Source: Chamaecyparis obtusa (lineage: Eukaryota > Streptophyta > Pinopsida > Cupressales > Cupressaceae). From it: 64,000 nt of DNA. The stretch spans positions 1 to 64,000 of the forward strand of contig BSBK01000762.1 of NCBI GenBank assembly GCA_027943335.1. The letters are read 5' to 3'. Of the stretch, positions 47,746-59,379 are shown in pieces. The notes beneath the pieces were generated by a model. That model saw only the letters and a list, made by a program, of their open reading frames with translations. It did not search any database and was not told where the DNA came from. The first letter of the stretch is position 1, and every line of letters starts with the position of its first letter. Both the position numbers and the translations under genes were made by a program.

Positions 47746-50320
47746 TGAAAACCTGGCAAACAGGCGTCATGCGTAATTCCTCCTTGCACTCTACACTTGG
47801 GGGCAAGTTTCATCCATATTTCCTCTATCACCTTCATCTTCACAAGGTTAAACATATCCATGAGCATTAAGTATCTTGACATCCATTATCCTTTCTATCA
47901 GCTTATGTACTTGTTGCATCCATGTTACCCTATCATGATCTTGCTTATCCCAAATTCACCTTCATTATTCCTTGATAGTCTTTCCATAATCCCAAAACAT
48001 CCCTTCATAGAATCCATCACCCTTTGTTCGGATTGTGTTATCTTATCCACATCTTGTCTGAAGTGACCCCTTGGTCTTGATCAAAATGAAGAACTTAAAG
48101 TACAAAAATTGTTATCAGGAACTTCTCGACATGTCCACTTCTTTTGGATCCCTCATTTTCATGACAATAGATCATTATCCTAAAAGCTATCCAACATTTC
48201 ATCATTGACTTCCATGGCTTATCCAAAAACATGCTATATCATTGCTATATCATTTTTCCTTAGCTTGGGTACTCTTGAGGAGATGGTCCTATGGGTTACA
48301 TTTGCATGCTTCATCCATCTTGGTCTTTCCATCTCTAATCCATCAGCTTGAAAATCCATCCTTCATGTCCCATATCTTGCTAGACATTGGGGGAAAATCA
48401 ATGTGATCTTGTTTGAGAGCTAGTAAAAAGGAAAGCATAAAGTGCTTTGAGATGCATCTTGCATAAACCGAGCTTTTGTAATATTTTGGAAGTTTGCTCA
48501 AGTCCAACATTTTTCCTATCCAATCAGGGGCATTTGATCTTAATCAATGGATTTCAACAAAGAGGCATCAATTCACATGAAGCAATGCATTAAACTCATA
48601 ACGAATTCAACAGTGCTACTTTCAGTCACATATCAGAGAGAGAATTATTAGAGCTTCAGAAGAGAGTGATTTTCATTGAACCTTTGATAGATATCATTGT
48701 TCATACCCAAGTATTTGATCCTACAACTTGATCCTTGAGCCTTCATTGACTTTATTATTCGAGATTAAAAATTGACAAAACACCTTAAAGATCAGAATGC
48801 TTGGAAATATTTTTTGAAAATCATGAAACATTGCAGAACACTTGAAGCTTTTTTTTTGATAAACTGTATTGAATTGGCCTTTTATCACATCTTTTTAGCT
48901 AATCGATGATGTTTCGACTAGATTGGCGATGATGAAGACATGATATTTTTCTTGCCTTTGAGTGACTATCTTGAGGGAGATCCAACAACTTATGTGAATT
49001 CGTCTAAAGACATGGTCACCAAAGAACCATTGAGGACTCTCATATAGGGTGGAGGGTTAACCTTTGTTTGTTTGCAACATTGAATCCATTGAAAAGGGTA
49101 TTCATACTCCCATAGTTCGGTCATCCAACTAGTGAGGGTTGTACTAATTTAAAAAGGAGGTTACCAAAAGTGATAAAAAGCGGTATTCATATCATCATGA
49201 TGTGGTCAGTGATGGTTGTACTTGCTTTTCGGTCCCAAAATGCTCAATGATGAAAATTTATCCTCACGACATTTCTTTGCTAAAAGCTGGTGACACTTAG
49301 GTTGCATTGTATAATCATGTTAGCTTAATTGCATTATCATGTTAGGTTAATTGCATTACATTTTAGATTAAATGCATTTGTTTGTAGTTATTTTTCCAAG
49401 GGAAAAGGAGGTTCAGTTATCAATCTTGATCAATCAAAAAGGGGAAATCAAGGAAAAGTCCATATCATCATATCAATGTTCATAACATCAAAGATCCAAC
49501 AATCTGTATATCAAGATACAATATCAATGTCATCAACAAAATGATACATCTAAGTCCTGATCAATAAAATATCAACCTGATACAAAATCAACAACAAGGA
49601 AGATCCATAAATCTAACATCCAAGAAGCTAGGGATCGTACTTATAACTTACGAAAATGTGCTCATTTTGCAAAAGAAGAGAATCATATCAATATACCATA
49701 TCAGTGAATCATTTTAAGTCAGTCTATCCTATTAGAATCAAAAGTATCAAATAATCACACCTAGTACCATTTGTTTGTGTCTCTGTATCCTGAGAATGAA
49801 GAAGCAATATCAATCATATTAGTTTTCACACTGATTGATTTATCCTATCAGTTATCCCATATCAGTTTTACTATTCTATTAGATTGACAAATCACATTCA
49901 TTGGTATCATTATACTAATATCCTAATCACTTGTTTTCTTAACTACAAAAGACCTAGCTATCATGGACATACAATCAATTGAATCAGGGCATTATCAGAA
50001 TCAACATATCATCAAGATTTTTTAGAAATGAAAACATATTGGATCAATCAATCAAACATCATCAAATTTTTCAAATCAAGAAATCAATATGTTTTATTTC
50101 TGAGGGGGCATCAGGATATCAAATGGAAGTCGCAATCAATCATCATGGAATCAGTGGGGCATCATAATTTTTTTTGTTTCATTATCAGAGGCAACAATCA
50201 TATCATATCATATCAGAGGTAGCAATCAATCAGTATCAGAGGCATAGCAGTGAACGAGCAATTAGGAATCAACAATCATGACACAAGAATCTTTGAATCA
50301 ATGTTCTTCATACATCAATT
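47746..50320 (+). other. 3' interior of the non-autonomous element, ATCA-rich
   Basis: About 2.6 kb with no credible ORF. From roughly 49400 to 50300 the sequence is dominated by ATCA, ATATCA and AATCA words (for example AATCATATCATATCATATCA near 50188). It looks like a degenerate simple repeat that replaced the pol region. 47746-49400 is ordinary AT-rich DNA with no motif I recognise. Confidence 0.65.
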
Positions 50321-50334
50321 CAAAGAGGGGCATT
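50321..50334 (+). other. Polypurine tract of the non-autonomous element
   Basis: CAAAGAGGGGCATT lies directly before the right LTR start TGTAGACAC. It is the expected plus-strand primer site. Confidence 0.8.
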
Positions 50335-51213
50335 TGTAGACACACAAAATTGGACAAGTGCTTTTAAATGACTCAAAAATCAATAAAATGCATTAAAGGG
50401 ATTAAATCAAGTAAAAAGGGACATAATTAAATAAAGTTGAGCAAAATTAATTAAAACAAAGGAATTATTAAATAATGATGTTAAATGATTAAATCGAAGC
50501 TTAAAAGGGCCAAAAACACTATATAATTGGTTTTAATCAATTAATTGTATAGTTGTTTTAATAAAAAATCAAAATGAACCTATTACCCATACATGGCTAA
50601 ATTTAATTAATTAATTAAATTTAATAAATCCTATTTTCTTTCAACAAAGTGATTGACTAATAAGAATTGAGGACAAAAAGACACAAATCACTCAAACATT
50701 TAAATTGTCCAAAGCTTTGAAACCATTTAAAGGCTTGTCCCCTCATTTGTCCCCCCATTTATGGACAATGCAAAGTATTTGACTCAACCAAGGGATAACC
50801 ATGATTACTTCACTCCACCCCCTACCCTTGGACATTTACTATAAATATGGAGCATTTTGGAGAGTATTTCCATCTTAGAATTTCATTTGCAAAGCATTGT
50901 TATTATAGGCAATTGAAAGCATTCTAAGAGCACTTTGAGCATTTTACCATAATAATTGTGTCAATTTGAGCTAGATTAAGCATAATAGAAGCATAATAGA
51001 TTAAGCATAATAGAAGCATATAGCAGCATAATTCTCATTTTAGAGGTGTCACTAGTGAGGATCTAAGCTGAGAGCTTCATTTACCACTTCTTTCTAGAGA
51101 ACCATAAGATGTTCTAGATTATAGTTTCATTTTAAATTAGATTTGCATTGTATGTTCTTTAAATTGATGCTATTAGATCTTAATTTCATGAAGGTGATAT
51201 CCATCATCACACA
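50335..51213 (+). repeat. 3' LTR of the non-autonomous element
   Basis: 879 bp, nearly identical to 42023-42912. Differences seen by eye include GGC/GAC, GAGAAAA/GAGCAAA, AAGT/AAAT, ATAAG/ATTGG, CTTCAC/CTCCAC and CAGC/CATC, and loss of 11 bp in the CATAATAGA repeats. It ends CATCACACA, followed by target copy AGGGA. Confidence 0.95.
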
Positions 51214-51218
51214 AGGGA

Positions 51219-52951
51219 TAGAAGTGGAATAGACCATGCATGAAGCACATGGATTAGTGAAACATACAAATTAAAAGAATGTGCAAATAATATCATATGG
51301 TAGGTGGTAGGAGGAGTGTAACTACGAGGTGGTGAATATCAAGCAACATAATTAATGAAGAATGTGGAAGGTGCGTCAATGAGGGAACAAGGATTATACA
51401 ATAGTAACATAAAATGTAGGAGGAAGAATACACAAAATAACATGAGTAGTGGGAGTCTTGGAAGTGGTAATTGTAGGGGTATATTTAAAAGAACAAAAGG
51501 GTTGAGATGGTACACTAGTTTCCACTAAATACCTTATGTTTTGAACTATATCTTTGTGAAATACAAAACTCACTAATGTTTAAGGCAAGAGTTTGGTCGA
51601 TTATTGAGGAGATCAAACACAAACAAGTGCATCCACAAATAATTATCTCATAAGTATAAAATTTTTTTTAGTTGTATATGACACAATCAAAATCTTTATG
51701 GTTAGTACGATCCTTAAAATAACTATAAACACAAGCACTATAAAAGAACTTATTTTCAATGTATTGAGAAACCATGTTAGGGATAAGAAGAGCACTTCTT
51801 TATAAAATAAGATTAGAGTCTCATGTGGTATTAACAAGGAAACATCATTACAAGATATGTAAAGGTGGAGTCTATCATTCTCTCCTAAATATAGAAACCA
51901 ACAAATGTACAAGAGATCGTAGAAAAAATGAGTCCCTAGAGGAAAATCAAAGGTTCTTGTGTGTGCATGAGGGTTCCATTATGAGTAATCTCAAGGTTCA
52001 TCACCTAGAGTGTAACACCTCTTGTGCCCGTTACGGGGAGGGATCCTCCTTCCTTCTAGCTTACCCAACAACATGAGTAGAGCTAGTTCCAAAGCTAGTC
52101 TTAGTTCGAGTCCCAAGCCTATCATCAAAAGCATATCTAGATCCAAATCCATATACAATAGCAATGCTAGTAGCATAACCATATGCAAAAAGAAAATCCA
52201 AGGTGGGAAAGACATGAATAAGAAAATTCACATAGTAAAATCACATGTCTTAAAATAGAAATAAGTAAAGGACACAAATGAGAAAACATAATAAAAAAAC
52301 TAAGAAAATATGAAAGTAGGTTAAAAGAATAAAAAATATAGATATACTTTAAATCCTAATGTAGAATGTAAAATCCCTAAGCCAAAACCCTAGGAGTGCG
52401 ACATAATTTGGGTTCATCAATTTATATACTGAAAACCATTGCTCCATGGAAATATAATCTAAACTGCTTAAAATAAACATAATTATCAGGCCCTAATTAA
52501 ACTATATTTTTTAGTTGAACCAATAATTGTAATATTTTTTAAAAAAATATTTGCAAGGGACTACGTCGCCTAACTGTAGAATCAATGATGGAATAATGGC
52601 ATTTATGAAATGTAAAATTCATTTACTACTATCCAAAATTATAACCTTGACATGACTACTATCTTAGAAATAGAATAAGTATAGAAACCTTAAGGTTCAA
52701 TCCCAAGTGTTGTGAGTTCAATTCTAAATGTCTCAAAGTTGAGCTAGGATGGTCTTTGCACTAGTAGAAATTAGAGATGAAATTTATTCGCTTTGACCTT
52801 TGATGTTCGATAAACTTGCAAGGATTGTGGTGTCTAAAGAGACTATTGGGAATTTTTTTAGATAACTAGGGTCAAGTTCTCCTAGGTTGAATTCTTGGAT
52901 GCATTGACTTTATGACTAAGAGAAAATAGTAAAAAATAATACTCACAAATA
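51219..52951. other. Intergenic, no gene recognised
   Basis: The right-hand continuation of the pre-insertion flank. A Ser-rich frame at 52022-52258 (RASSKASLSSSPKPI) and short frames near 51774 are open, but have no domain and no supporting signals. Old repeat sequence is likely. Confidence 0.55.
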
Positions 52952-52961
52952 TTACATTGTC

Positions 52962-53680
52962 TTGAAAATCTCATCCCACCCTGAGATGGAGGCTGCTCTT
53001 GATATTGGCAATCCTTTGCCTGCTGGTGAGAAGGTTGGCTTATGTCTTGATATTAATGTTCCCGAAGGGTCTACTGGGGCTACTGGCTTTGTCTCTATCC
53101 CAGTTGCTGGACCTGAACCTTCTCTTTCTACGCTGGGTGATACCAAAGTTTATGCTGATTCGGTGGGTGTTGGCTTTGCTGGAAAGGATGGTATTTTATT
53201 AGGTGCTGGATCTAACCTTACTACTCCATATCTTGATTGCCCTTTGGCTAGATCTAATGGCGGCCCTGCGCTGGCTATTTCTCTGGGTGACTCAACCCCA
53301 CTTTTGGGGGTTGGTTCTCCAACTCTGGAATCATTATGTTGGCAAGATAAGGCTGCTAGTGTTGAAGAAGGCTGGATTGCAGTTAAAGACAAAAATTCTA
53401 AGAAATCCTCCCCGACTTTTGACATGACCCTTCAATCTCATTTGAAGGGGACAAGAAGATAGTTAGTATATCTTTTGCTACGGATTTTCAATTTTTTATC
53501 TTATGCAGCGGTGTGGGTGTTTCTTTGGCTGAGTTATTTTGGGTGGATTCTTGGGGATGGTAACCTTTTGTTATGGTTGATCTGTTGTGTATGGTGTACT
53601 CCTAATTCTCTATCTTAAGCTTTTTCTTTGAACAGGGTTTCGGGTCGCTTCAAAACCTATTTTTTCCATTAATCAAAACA
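52962..53680 (+). pseudogene. LINE D fragment: ORF1 C terminus and 3' tail
   Basis: An open frame 52962-53462 (166 codons) is GC-richer than its surroundings. It encodes a Gly/Pro/Ser-rich stretch ending EEGWIAVKDKNSKKSSPTFD then MTLQSHLKG. The closing GW-V-KK-K-PTFDM-L-SH pattern is typical of the C terminus of plant LINE ORF1 proteins. It then passes to a non-coding tail with GGGTTTCGGGTCGCTTCAAA and CCATTAATCAAAACA, which resembles LINE 3' ends. ORF2 is absent, so this is an internally deleted or template-switched copy. No clear poly(A) or target duplication. Confidence 0.6.
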
Positions 53681-53689
53681 TGCAAGTGC

Positions 53690-54236
53690 CCTATACACCA
53701 ATAAGGCTCTTTGTCCTTTTAGAAAATCTCAAAGTGTGCTCTAGTAGTAAGATGGATAAAAGTTGAAATTACATTGAAAATCAAAGTTTGATATTGAATG
53801 AGGGAGAATGAATTTAAATATAGAAAGAAAAAATTCAAAATAAAAACGAATGTCTAAAAATAAATGTAAATATAGACAACAAAACAAGACATAACTTTTA
53901 ATATAAATAAAATTAAACAAAAATAAATAAAATATATATAAATGAAATTTGAGACAAAAATGTGCCATTTGTCAATATATAATTACATTTTAAAACATCC
54001 TTTACAATAAACATAAAACTAAATGAAAAATGACTTGACATGCAAATTTCACCAATTATATTGTAGTGCATGCACACGATCTTAATGCGTCTACTTTGCT
54101 GACGGTAAATCAACTAAAAATAGAAGTCCAATTGCGTCTCTTCAGCTTTCACCATTTATCCTCTTGTGAAATGGATGATTGTTAGCATTCAACGTCAGTT
54201 CCCTTCTCTCAAGAGGGAACTGCCCATTGTCTGGAA
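53690..54236 (+). promoter_or_regulatory. Upstream region and 5' UTR of the PfkB gene (limits unsure)
   Basis: About 0.5 kb between the LINE D remnant and the first coding exon. 53760-54060 is very AT-rich. Nearer the ATG are TGCATGCACACGATC (54067), TGACGG (54099) and CCATTTATCCTC (54151), the last containing a GATA-type site on the other strand. No strong TATA box is placed correctly. An in-frame TAG at 54183 fixes the coding start downstream of it. Confidence 0.4.
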
Positions 54237-54623
54237 ATGGCAATGCCACTGGGGGCAACTGCAACATGGGCAAGGGCTACACAAGTTCAAACTGCATTCG
54301 GCATTCAGCTTCACTTGGGGCAACTGCAGCATGGGCAAGGGCCTCCTTTCTCAAGGCTGAAATGCCTTTACTCCATCGCTGGTTCAGGCCTTTCTAGCTC
54401 CCTGTCAATAGAACAGACACTCACTTCAAAAAAATTAAACTGTTATAAGAGAAGTTTGTTAAATCTTATCCTGAACAAGAGGTGGAAATCAACAGATAGA
54501 CCACTTCAAAGGGTTTATTGCTCATGGAGTGCACAAGAAAGTGAGGATGAGCCCCTTGCTTCCCACGAACATGTAGTGGTACCTCCAGAAAGGTGGGATG
54601 TGTTGGGACTTGGACAAGCTATG
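54237..54623 (+). CDS. NARA5: PfkB-family sugar kinase, NARA5-like, exon 1
   Basis: First coding exon, 129 codons, phase 0. ATG 54237 is the first in-frame ATG after TAG 54183; another ATG follows two codons later. Residues 1-95 are rich in Ser, Arg, Leu and Thr and poor in acidic residues, consistent with a chloroplast transit peptide. An acidic SAQESEDEPLASHEHVVVPP linker leads into ERWDVLGLGQAM, the first strand of the PfkB/ribokinase fold. The exon ends ATG|GTACGTG, and codons join exactly to exon 2 (GQAM|VDFSGMVEDG). In Arabidopsis, NARA5 is a plastid PfkB protein needed for normal accumulation of plastid-encoded photosynthetic proteins such as Rubisco. Identification is from remembered similarity. 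Confidence 0.82.
54252..54342 (+). repeat. 65-bp-spaced duplication inside the transit-peptide code
   Basis: GGGGCAACTGCAACATGGGC at 54252 recurs as GGGGCAACTGCAGCATGGGC at 54317. The offset of 65 bp is not a multiple of three, so the two copies are read in different frames (GATATWAR, then GQLQHGQG). Confidence 0.85.
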
Positions 54624-54784
54624 GTACGTGTGGTTCAGTTCTCCCCAAGTTTCGTCACAGGCGTATTTGTTTTCTTTAAACCTTTTATTGCAGTGTTTGC
54701 TTGTAAATTCTGCAAACGAATACGGCTGCCTAGTTTATTTTGTTCAGTAGACAATGTTTAAATGTGTTAGGTTTTTTTTTTTTT

Positions 54785-54811
54785 GGGGGGGGGAGCGGGG
54801 GGGGGGAGGGG
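54785..54811 (+). promoter_or_regulatory. G-quadruplex-like G tract after a T13 run
   Basis: After a run of 13 T (54772-54784) come nine G, AGC, ten G, A and four G, then ATTTTTT. On the transcript this G-rich strand would lie about 160 bases after the 5' splice site of intron 1. It could form a stable quadruplex or be a mutable slippage tract. Confidence 0.75.
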
Positions 54812-55010
54812 ATTTTTTGGTTTTGTGATTTTTTTCCCCTTAAACTTAAGCAAATGTTAAATGAATATCAGATATGTGTATTTATTTATGTTAATAGGAA
54901 TTTTTCAGGAAGTAAAAGTAGGAAAAAATAATTTATGCAGTCGTGGAGCACATATTTCATCAGCCTGTGTAATTTCAAATCTTTTTTAAAGCTTATTTTC
55001 AGTCTTTAAA

Positions 55011-58000
55011 TTATAGCAGCTCCAGAATTATAAGAGAAGATTTTGAATTATTCTTTATGCTTAATTTAAAATTAATGTGGGATCCTCTGTGCTGCCAAAA
55101 TTTAAGCAGCAACTGTAAGGAACCATGGCACGATTCTGCTTTACTTTTGGGGTTGTACTTCGTATGAAATATAAGTTTATTATTGGAATTAAAACTAGAA
55201 TGCAAGGTGCTAAGAGCCATCCCATCACCTTTATGATCTTTTAGGATGCAACTCACTCATGTAGCCCGATTGTTCTTGGCAGCTCCATCGAAGATTAGTT
55301 TAAGCCATCCATTATTTTGGGGGCACTAGGAGATTGGTTCTTTCAATTTCTTAGCTTTAGGTGGACTAGCGTAAAAAATCTATCTAGTCTTGGGTTAGTT
55401 CACAAGGATAGACAACTTAGTTGGATTACCTTCCTTATCTTTAGCCATGATCTGACAGGAGCTATTTTCGGTGGAAGCTATAACGAGCTCCCACAAGATT
55501 GGAGGTTCCTCGATTATTGAGTTGGATAGAAAGATTTTGAAAAGCCTGATCTTCCAAGAGAGGATGATTAGCGAGCCGTCAATCTTTCTAAAAATCAGTC
55601 CTCCTACCATTAGAATTGTTCCAGAAGCTAATCAACAGGGTCTTCGTTGGAGATCTCCCTGTTGCTCTCTCTCTCTCTCTCTCTCGTCTGTTTGTCTGTT
55701 CCTGTTGTTTTTGCTGCTTTTCTTCGGGCACCGTTTGGTGTCCCTTCTGTGGGCTGCCCCCTTGTCATGTTTTTGGCTCCCTTGGACCCACTTTGTGGTC
55801 ATTTGTTGAACATTAATAAATTAATGTTCTTATCTTATCAGCCATCTTCATACATTCTCATATAACCAACCCTCTAGGGAGGTCATCACAAGAAAGAATG
55901 TGGATAAGATAAGATCCTAATAGATACTTATCTTTCAGAATGTTAGATCAAGAAGAATGTGTGTCTGAGACAAACCCCTTGAGTAGTTTTGCCACAAATG
56001 ATTGAAGAGACCAATCTCCATGAGACCCAAACCATCTCTGTTCACACTAGAATAAACCTTCTACTTGGAAACTAAAGGAAACCTGAACTGATCCCCCATA
56101 CCTTTCCTGGAAAAGACTAAATGATCTTGTTACTTTGGAGAAAATACTCTCAGGGGCCAATATGAAAAAGAACTAGTAGATGGAAGTTGCTTGGAAAAGA
56201 AATTTAAGAAGCACCAACCTCTGAACTGAGGAAAGCCATCTTCTTTCTATCCTTCCATATTTATGTTGAATCTATCTTGAAATGAATGCCAAAGGTATTT
56301 TTTGTTGCTCTGGAGGAAAAGGAAAAACTCTAGTAAGAGTCCAGACTACACCTCCTTTGATGGAGAGCAACCTTTAACAAAGTTTTGCTCTGATCCACTA
56401 GTGTTAGGAAAAAAATCTTGGCCTTTACACTATTAGTTTTTTGTCTTGAACCCTTTTCACAGTTTCCCAAGAGATTCCTTATAATCCTTGCTTCCTGAAT
56501 AGAGTGGGAGGAGACAGCATAGTGTCGATTACAAATTATTGGCGAGATTGGACTTTATCAGAGGATAAGCTTTCAACCCTTGAAGGCATAAGTGGTCTAC
56601 TTGATGAATACCATTGGGGGAAGGGAAAAAAACCTTAAGCAGATCTGTTAATCATAATAAAATAGCTGACAGATGAGTAACAACCCTTAATCTAATCCTT
56701 CCATTTTGATCCAAATCCAGATTTCTCAAGCAACCTATCTTAAAAAACCTAGCCAATTTTGTTGTATGCCTTAGTGATATCCAATTTGATGAACATCTCT
56801 TACCAACTATAGGCATGCAAGGAGTGAATGAGCATATTCACTGTTAAAATGTTGTTTGTGATCTGTTTTCTTTAACAAAGCACCTTGCTCTTTGGAGATC
56901 ACAATGAGGAGCCATCCCTTTAATCTATTAACAATCACTTTGTATGAGCTTATACATTGTGTTGTGTTAATATATTCAGATTTATGTAAGGAAAAATACA
57001 ATCTATAGATAGCTTTGAAGACTGAAAATAATAATGACAAAAAATAACAAAGAAAGGAGAAGATAATACCCGATTTGTAGCAAATAATTCCTCTTCACTT
57101 TGAGCCTAATGTTCTTCCATCTTCAGCTGCATATCTTCTTCTAATGTGTATGAGAAATGAATAATTATTATTCAATGTATGACTGCTGCAATAATCAAAT
57201 TCGGATCTGCTTGTAGAGCGAATTTCCTTGACATGTTATGTCTTCTATGTCTTGGATAATTCGCACCATAGGTCACATATATATATGTGTGAAGACATTC
57301 AAAAGACACACCTCAACATGAATGGTAAAGGCCGATCTGAATCGGCTAAGTATATTTCGCATAGTATTAACACAAGTCATCCCTTTTGGACAATATGAAG
57401 TCGTCCCTCTAGGACAATATAAAGATGTTTCTTATCTTTCATTCAGAGTTTAATACAACAATTAATGAGATGTATGTTCATATAAATAATAAATAATAGG
57501 TATATTATTTATTATTCATCTCAGCATACATGTCATTGATTTGATCTTTCCGAAAAGGCCACAAATATCAACATGTTGCACAAGGTTATGGGTTTGAAGT
57601 CCTTAAATTTTCAATAGTCTATATTTTTAGGGATCTAGATTTCTTTTATTCTTGACTGAATCCTAAGAAGTCATTGTCCATCAAGTCCCACAACTCAGGA
57701 AACCTATTGGAGCAAGGGGGCACTCCATCACCAACTATAGCAAATCAGGGATTTAGAATAGATCTAGAATTCTATGATTCTTTAATGAATCCTAATGGGT
57801 CATTGTTCATCAAGTTCCACAACTTCTAGAAAAAGAAATTTGGAAAACCATTGGGGCAAGGGGGCTTCATCACCAACAATAATCTTCTTTAGACATCTCT
57901 TGCTTGAGTAACATTATTAGAGTCATCAACCAAATTTGAAATATTATTTGATAGAGATCTTTTATATCCCTTCTAGCTATATCCTCTTCCATAGGCGCAT

Positions 58001-59340
58001 TTTCCCAATAAGAAACTAGGGTGGTCTTGATGACTATCATTTCCCGTCATGCTCTAGGTAGCACACATGTCTATTAGGAGTCAACCTTGGCATTGATATT
58101 TCTCATGACAATCCACTTAGGGATGTCAAACTTATTTATTAGATCTAAATCTGAAGCTAGCATTACTCTTAATCTTTCTTACTTTGAAGACCATAAATAT
58201 TGATAATGAGAAAACTAAACTTACGAATAATAACCTTTACTTGGCAAGCCATCCAAGACTGCAAAGCATGAATCCTAGACATTTCCTTCTCTTGATGATT
58301 CCATATGATGGCTAGTCTCCTAGTTGAACTTTTGGTCTCTTCTTTTATTAGCCTAAATTTCTCTTGAAAAAGAGGACGGGCATTAAATCTTGAGCACTAT
58401 TCATCTTGGTTTCTTGAAGCAAGACAATACTGGGATTTTGTTTCTCCAGGAGTCTCTAAACTGTTCTTCTCTTGGAGTGGGAGTTTAATTCCTGGAATTC
58501 CAACAATCCTTATAAGGAATCCTTATATCTAGTGGTGTCTACCAAGATGTCCTCCAATGAGAAAGTTGACAAGATGCAACATCGACTGGGGCTGCACTTC
58601 AAAGAACAACGCACTTGTTTGGTCTACAAACTTTGTCCTCCAAAACCCCCTTTCTTTTTTCAGAACACTTTCAGCTTAAAGATTTTCTATTTCCTTGATC
58701 TGAGCTATATCCATCAAGGTTCTCTTGATGCTTCTTGGACTTTTTTGATCTTTCTTTGCTAGGGGAATGTTTTTTTGGAGCTTTTTAAGGTTACTCTTGA
58801 AGTCATACTTTTCAATCATCAAATCATCTTGTTTGCTCTAAATGCTGAAACTGAGTTTCTCTTAGTGCCTTCCATCCTTTTGGGTAGGATTAGCATTATG
58901 TACCCCTCTATTTCCGTCTTTATTGATATCATGATTTTTGTCACGAGTTGGATGTTTCCACTTTGGTTTGATGAAGTCATCTCTGTCCTTCCTTGAATGC
59001 TCTTGGCCTCTTATATGGTGGACATTTTTCTGGATAGCCAGACATTTCTCTTTTTAGTCGGCCATTTTCATAACCACTCTTGCATTTGAAAGGTATATTT
59101 TATTAATCTAGGGCTTGAATCCTTTTGATCTTTCTTGCTTTTAATGTATTACTTTTAGAAAAAGGAGAAATGAGGTCAAGCTCAACACAAATCCCAGCAT
59201 AATTTGAGAGGCCCTTACCATATGGCCTAGATATATCAATGGTCACTCCTAAGGATTTTGTGATCATTGATCAACCCAAGACACAAGGCGATCAAAATTC
59301 CCAAGGAAGAGCTAATCTCGGTCCTCCTGTAAGACTTCTT
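55011..59340 (-). pseudogene. LINE C: degraded L1-like element in intron 1 (minus strand)
   Basis: Read from 59340 down. ORF1 tail (about 59340-58500) has DISRPYGKGLSNYAGICVEL and DLISPF-like blocks with a broken knuckle. The endonuclease start (about 58490-57700) shows WNSR near 58485 and a KWIVM(G/R)(D/N)-N-AKVDS motif near 58090. RT (about 57000-56200) shows IK-D-TKAYNKIGWVF, SGFGSKW and a region matching RQGDPL. A C-terminal RNase H domain (about 55330-55011) reads GWLKLIFDGAAKNN...VSCILKDHKGD, keeping the first catalytic Asp. It is littered with stops and frame breaks. Unlike LINEs A and B, it shows an RNase H domain, so it is another lineage. Confidence 0.72.
55664..55684 (+). repeat. 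(CT)n microsatellite
   Basis: A run of about ten CT units followed by CGTCTGTTTGTCTGTTCC. It sits inside the LINE C region of intron 1. Confidence 0.9.
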
Positions 59341-59379
59341 ATCTTGCTGATAAAAAGTAAGTGGTGGTGAATTATCAAG

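Larger units (their letters stand above)
42023..51213 (+). mobile_element. Complete non-autonomous LTR retrotransposon with TSD (LARD-like)
   Basis: 9.2 kb bounded by a perfect 5-bp duplication AGGGA (42018-42022 and 51214-51218). LTRs are 890 and 879 bp. They differ by about ten substitutions by eye plus one 11-bp indel, so insertion was relatively recent. The PBS is TGGCGCC-type and the PPT is AAAGAGGGGCATTT. The 7.4-kb interior has no protease, RT, RNase H or integrase. It carries a leader with a 21-bp tandem repeat, a 72-codon ORF, a decayed 886-codon ORF, a purine tract and an ATCA-rich tail. The PBS resembles that of the gypsy element at 12504, so I infer a Ty3/gypsy (Athila/Tat-like) helper. 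Confidence 0.93.

Noticed and set aside
49979..50222. Two overlapping frames of 62-64 codons in the non-autonomous element
   Set aside because: They are products of the ATCA-rich low-complexity region and use codons set by the simple repeat.
52022..52258. Ser-rich open frame of 78 codons
   Set aside because: Simple composition (Ser/Lys/Ile) with no partner exon, start context or known motif.
54740..54931. Gly/Phe-rich frame over the G tract
   Set aside because: It is the translation of the poly-T/poly-G run in intron 1.
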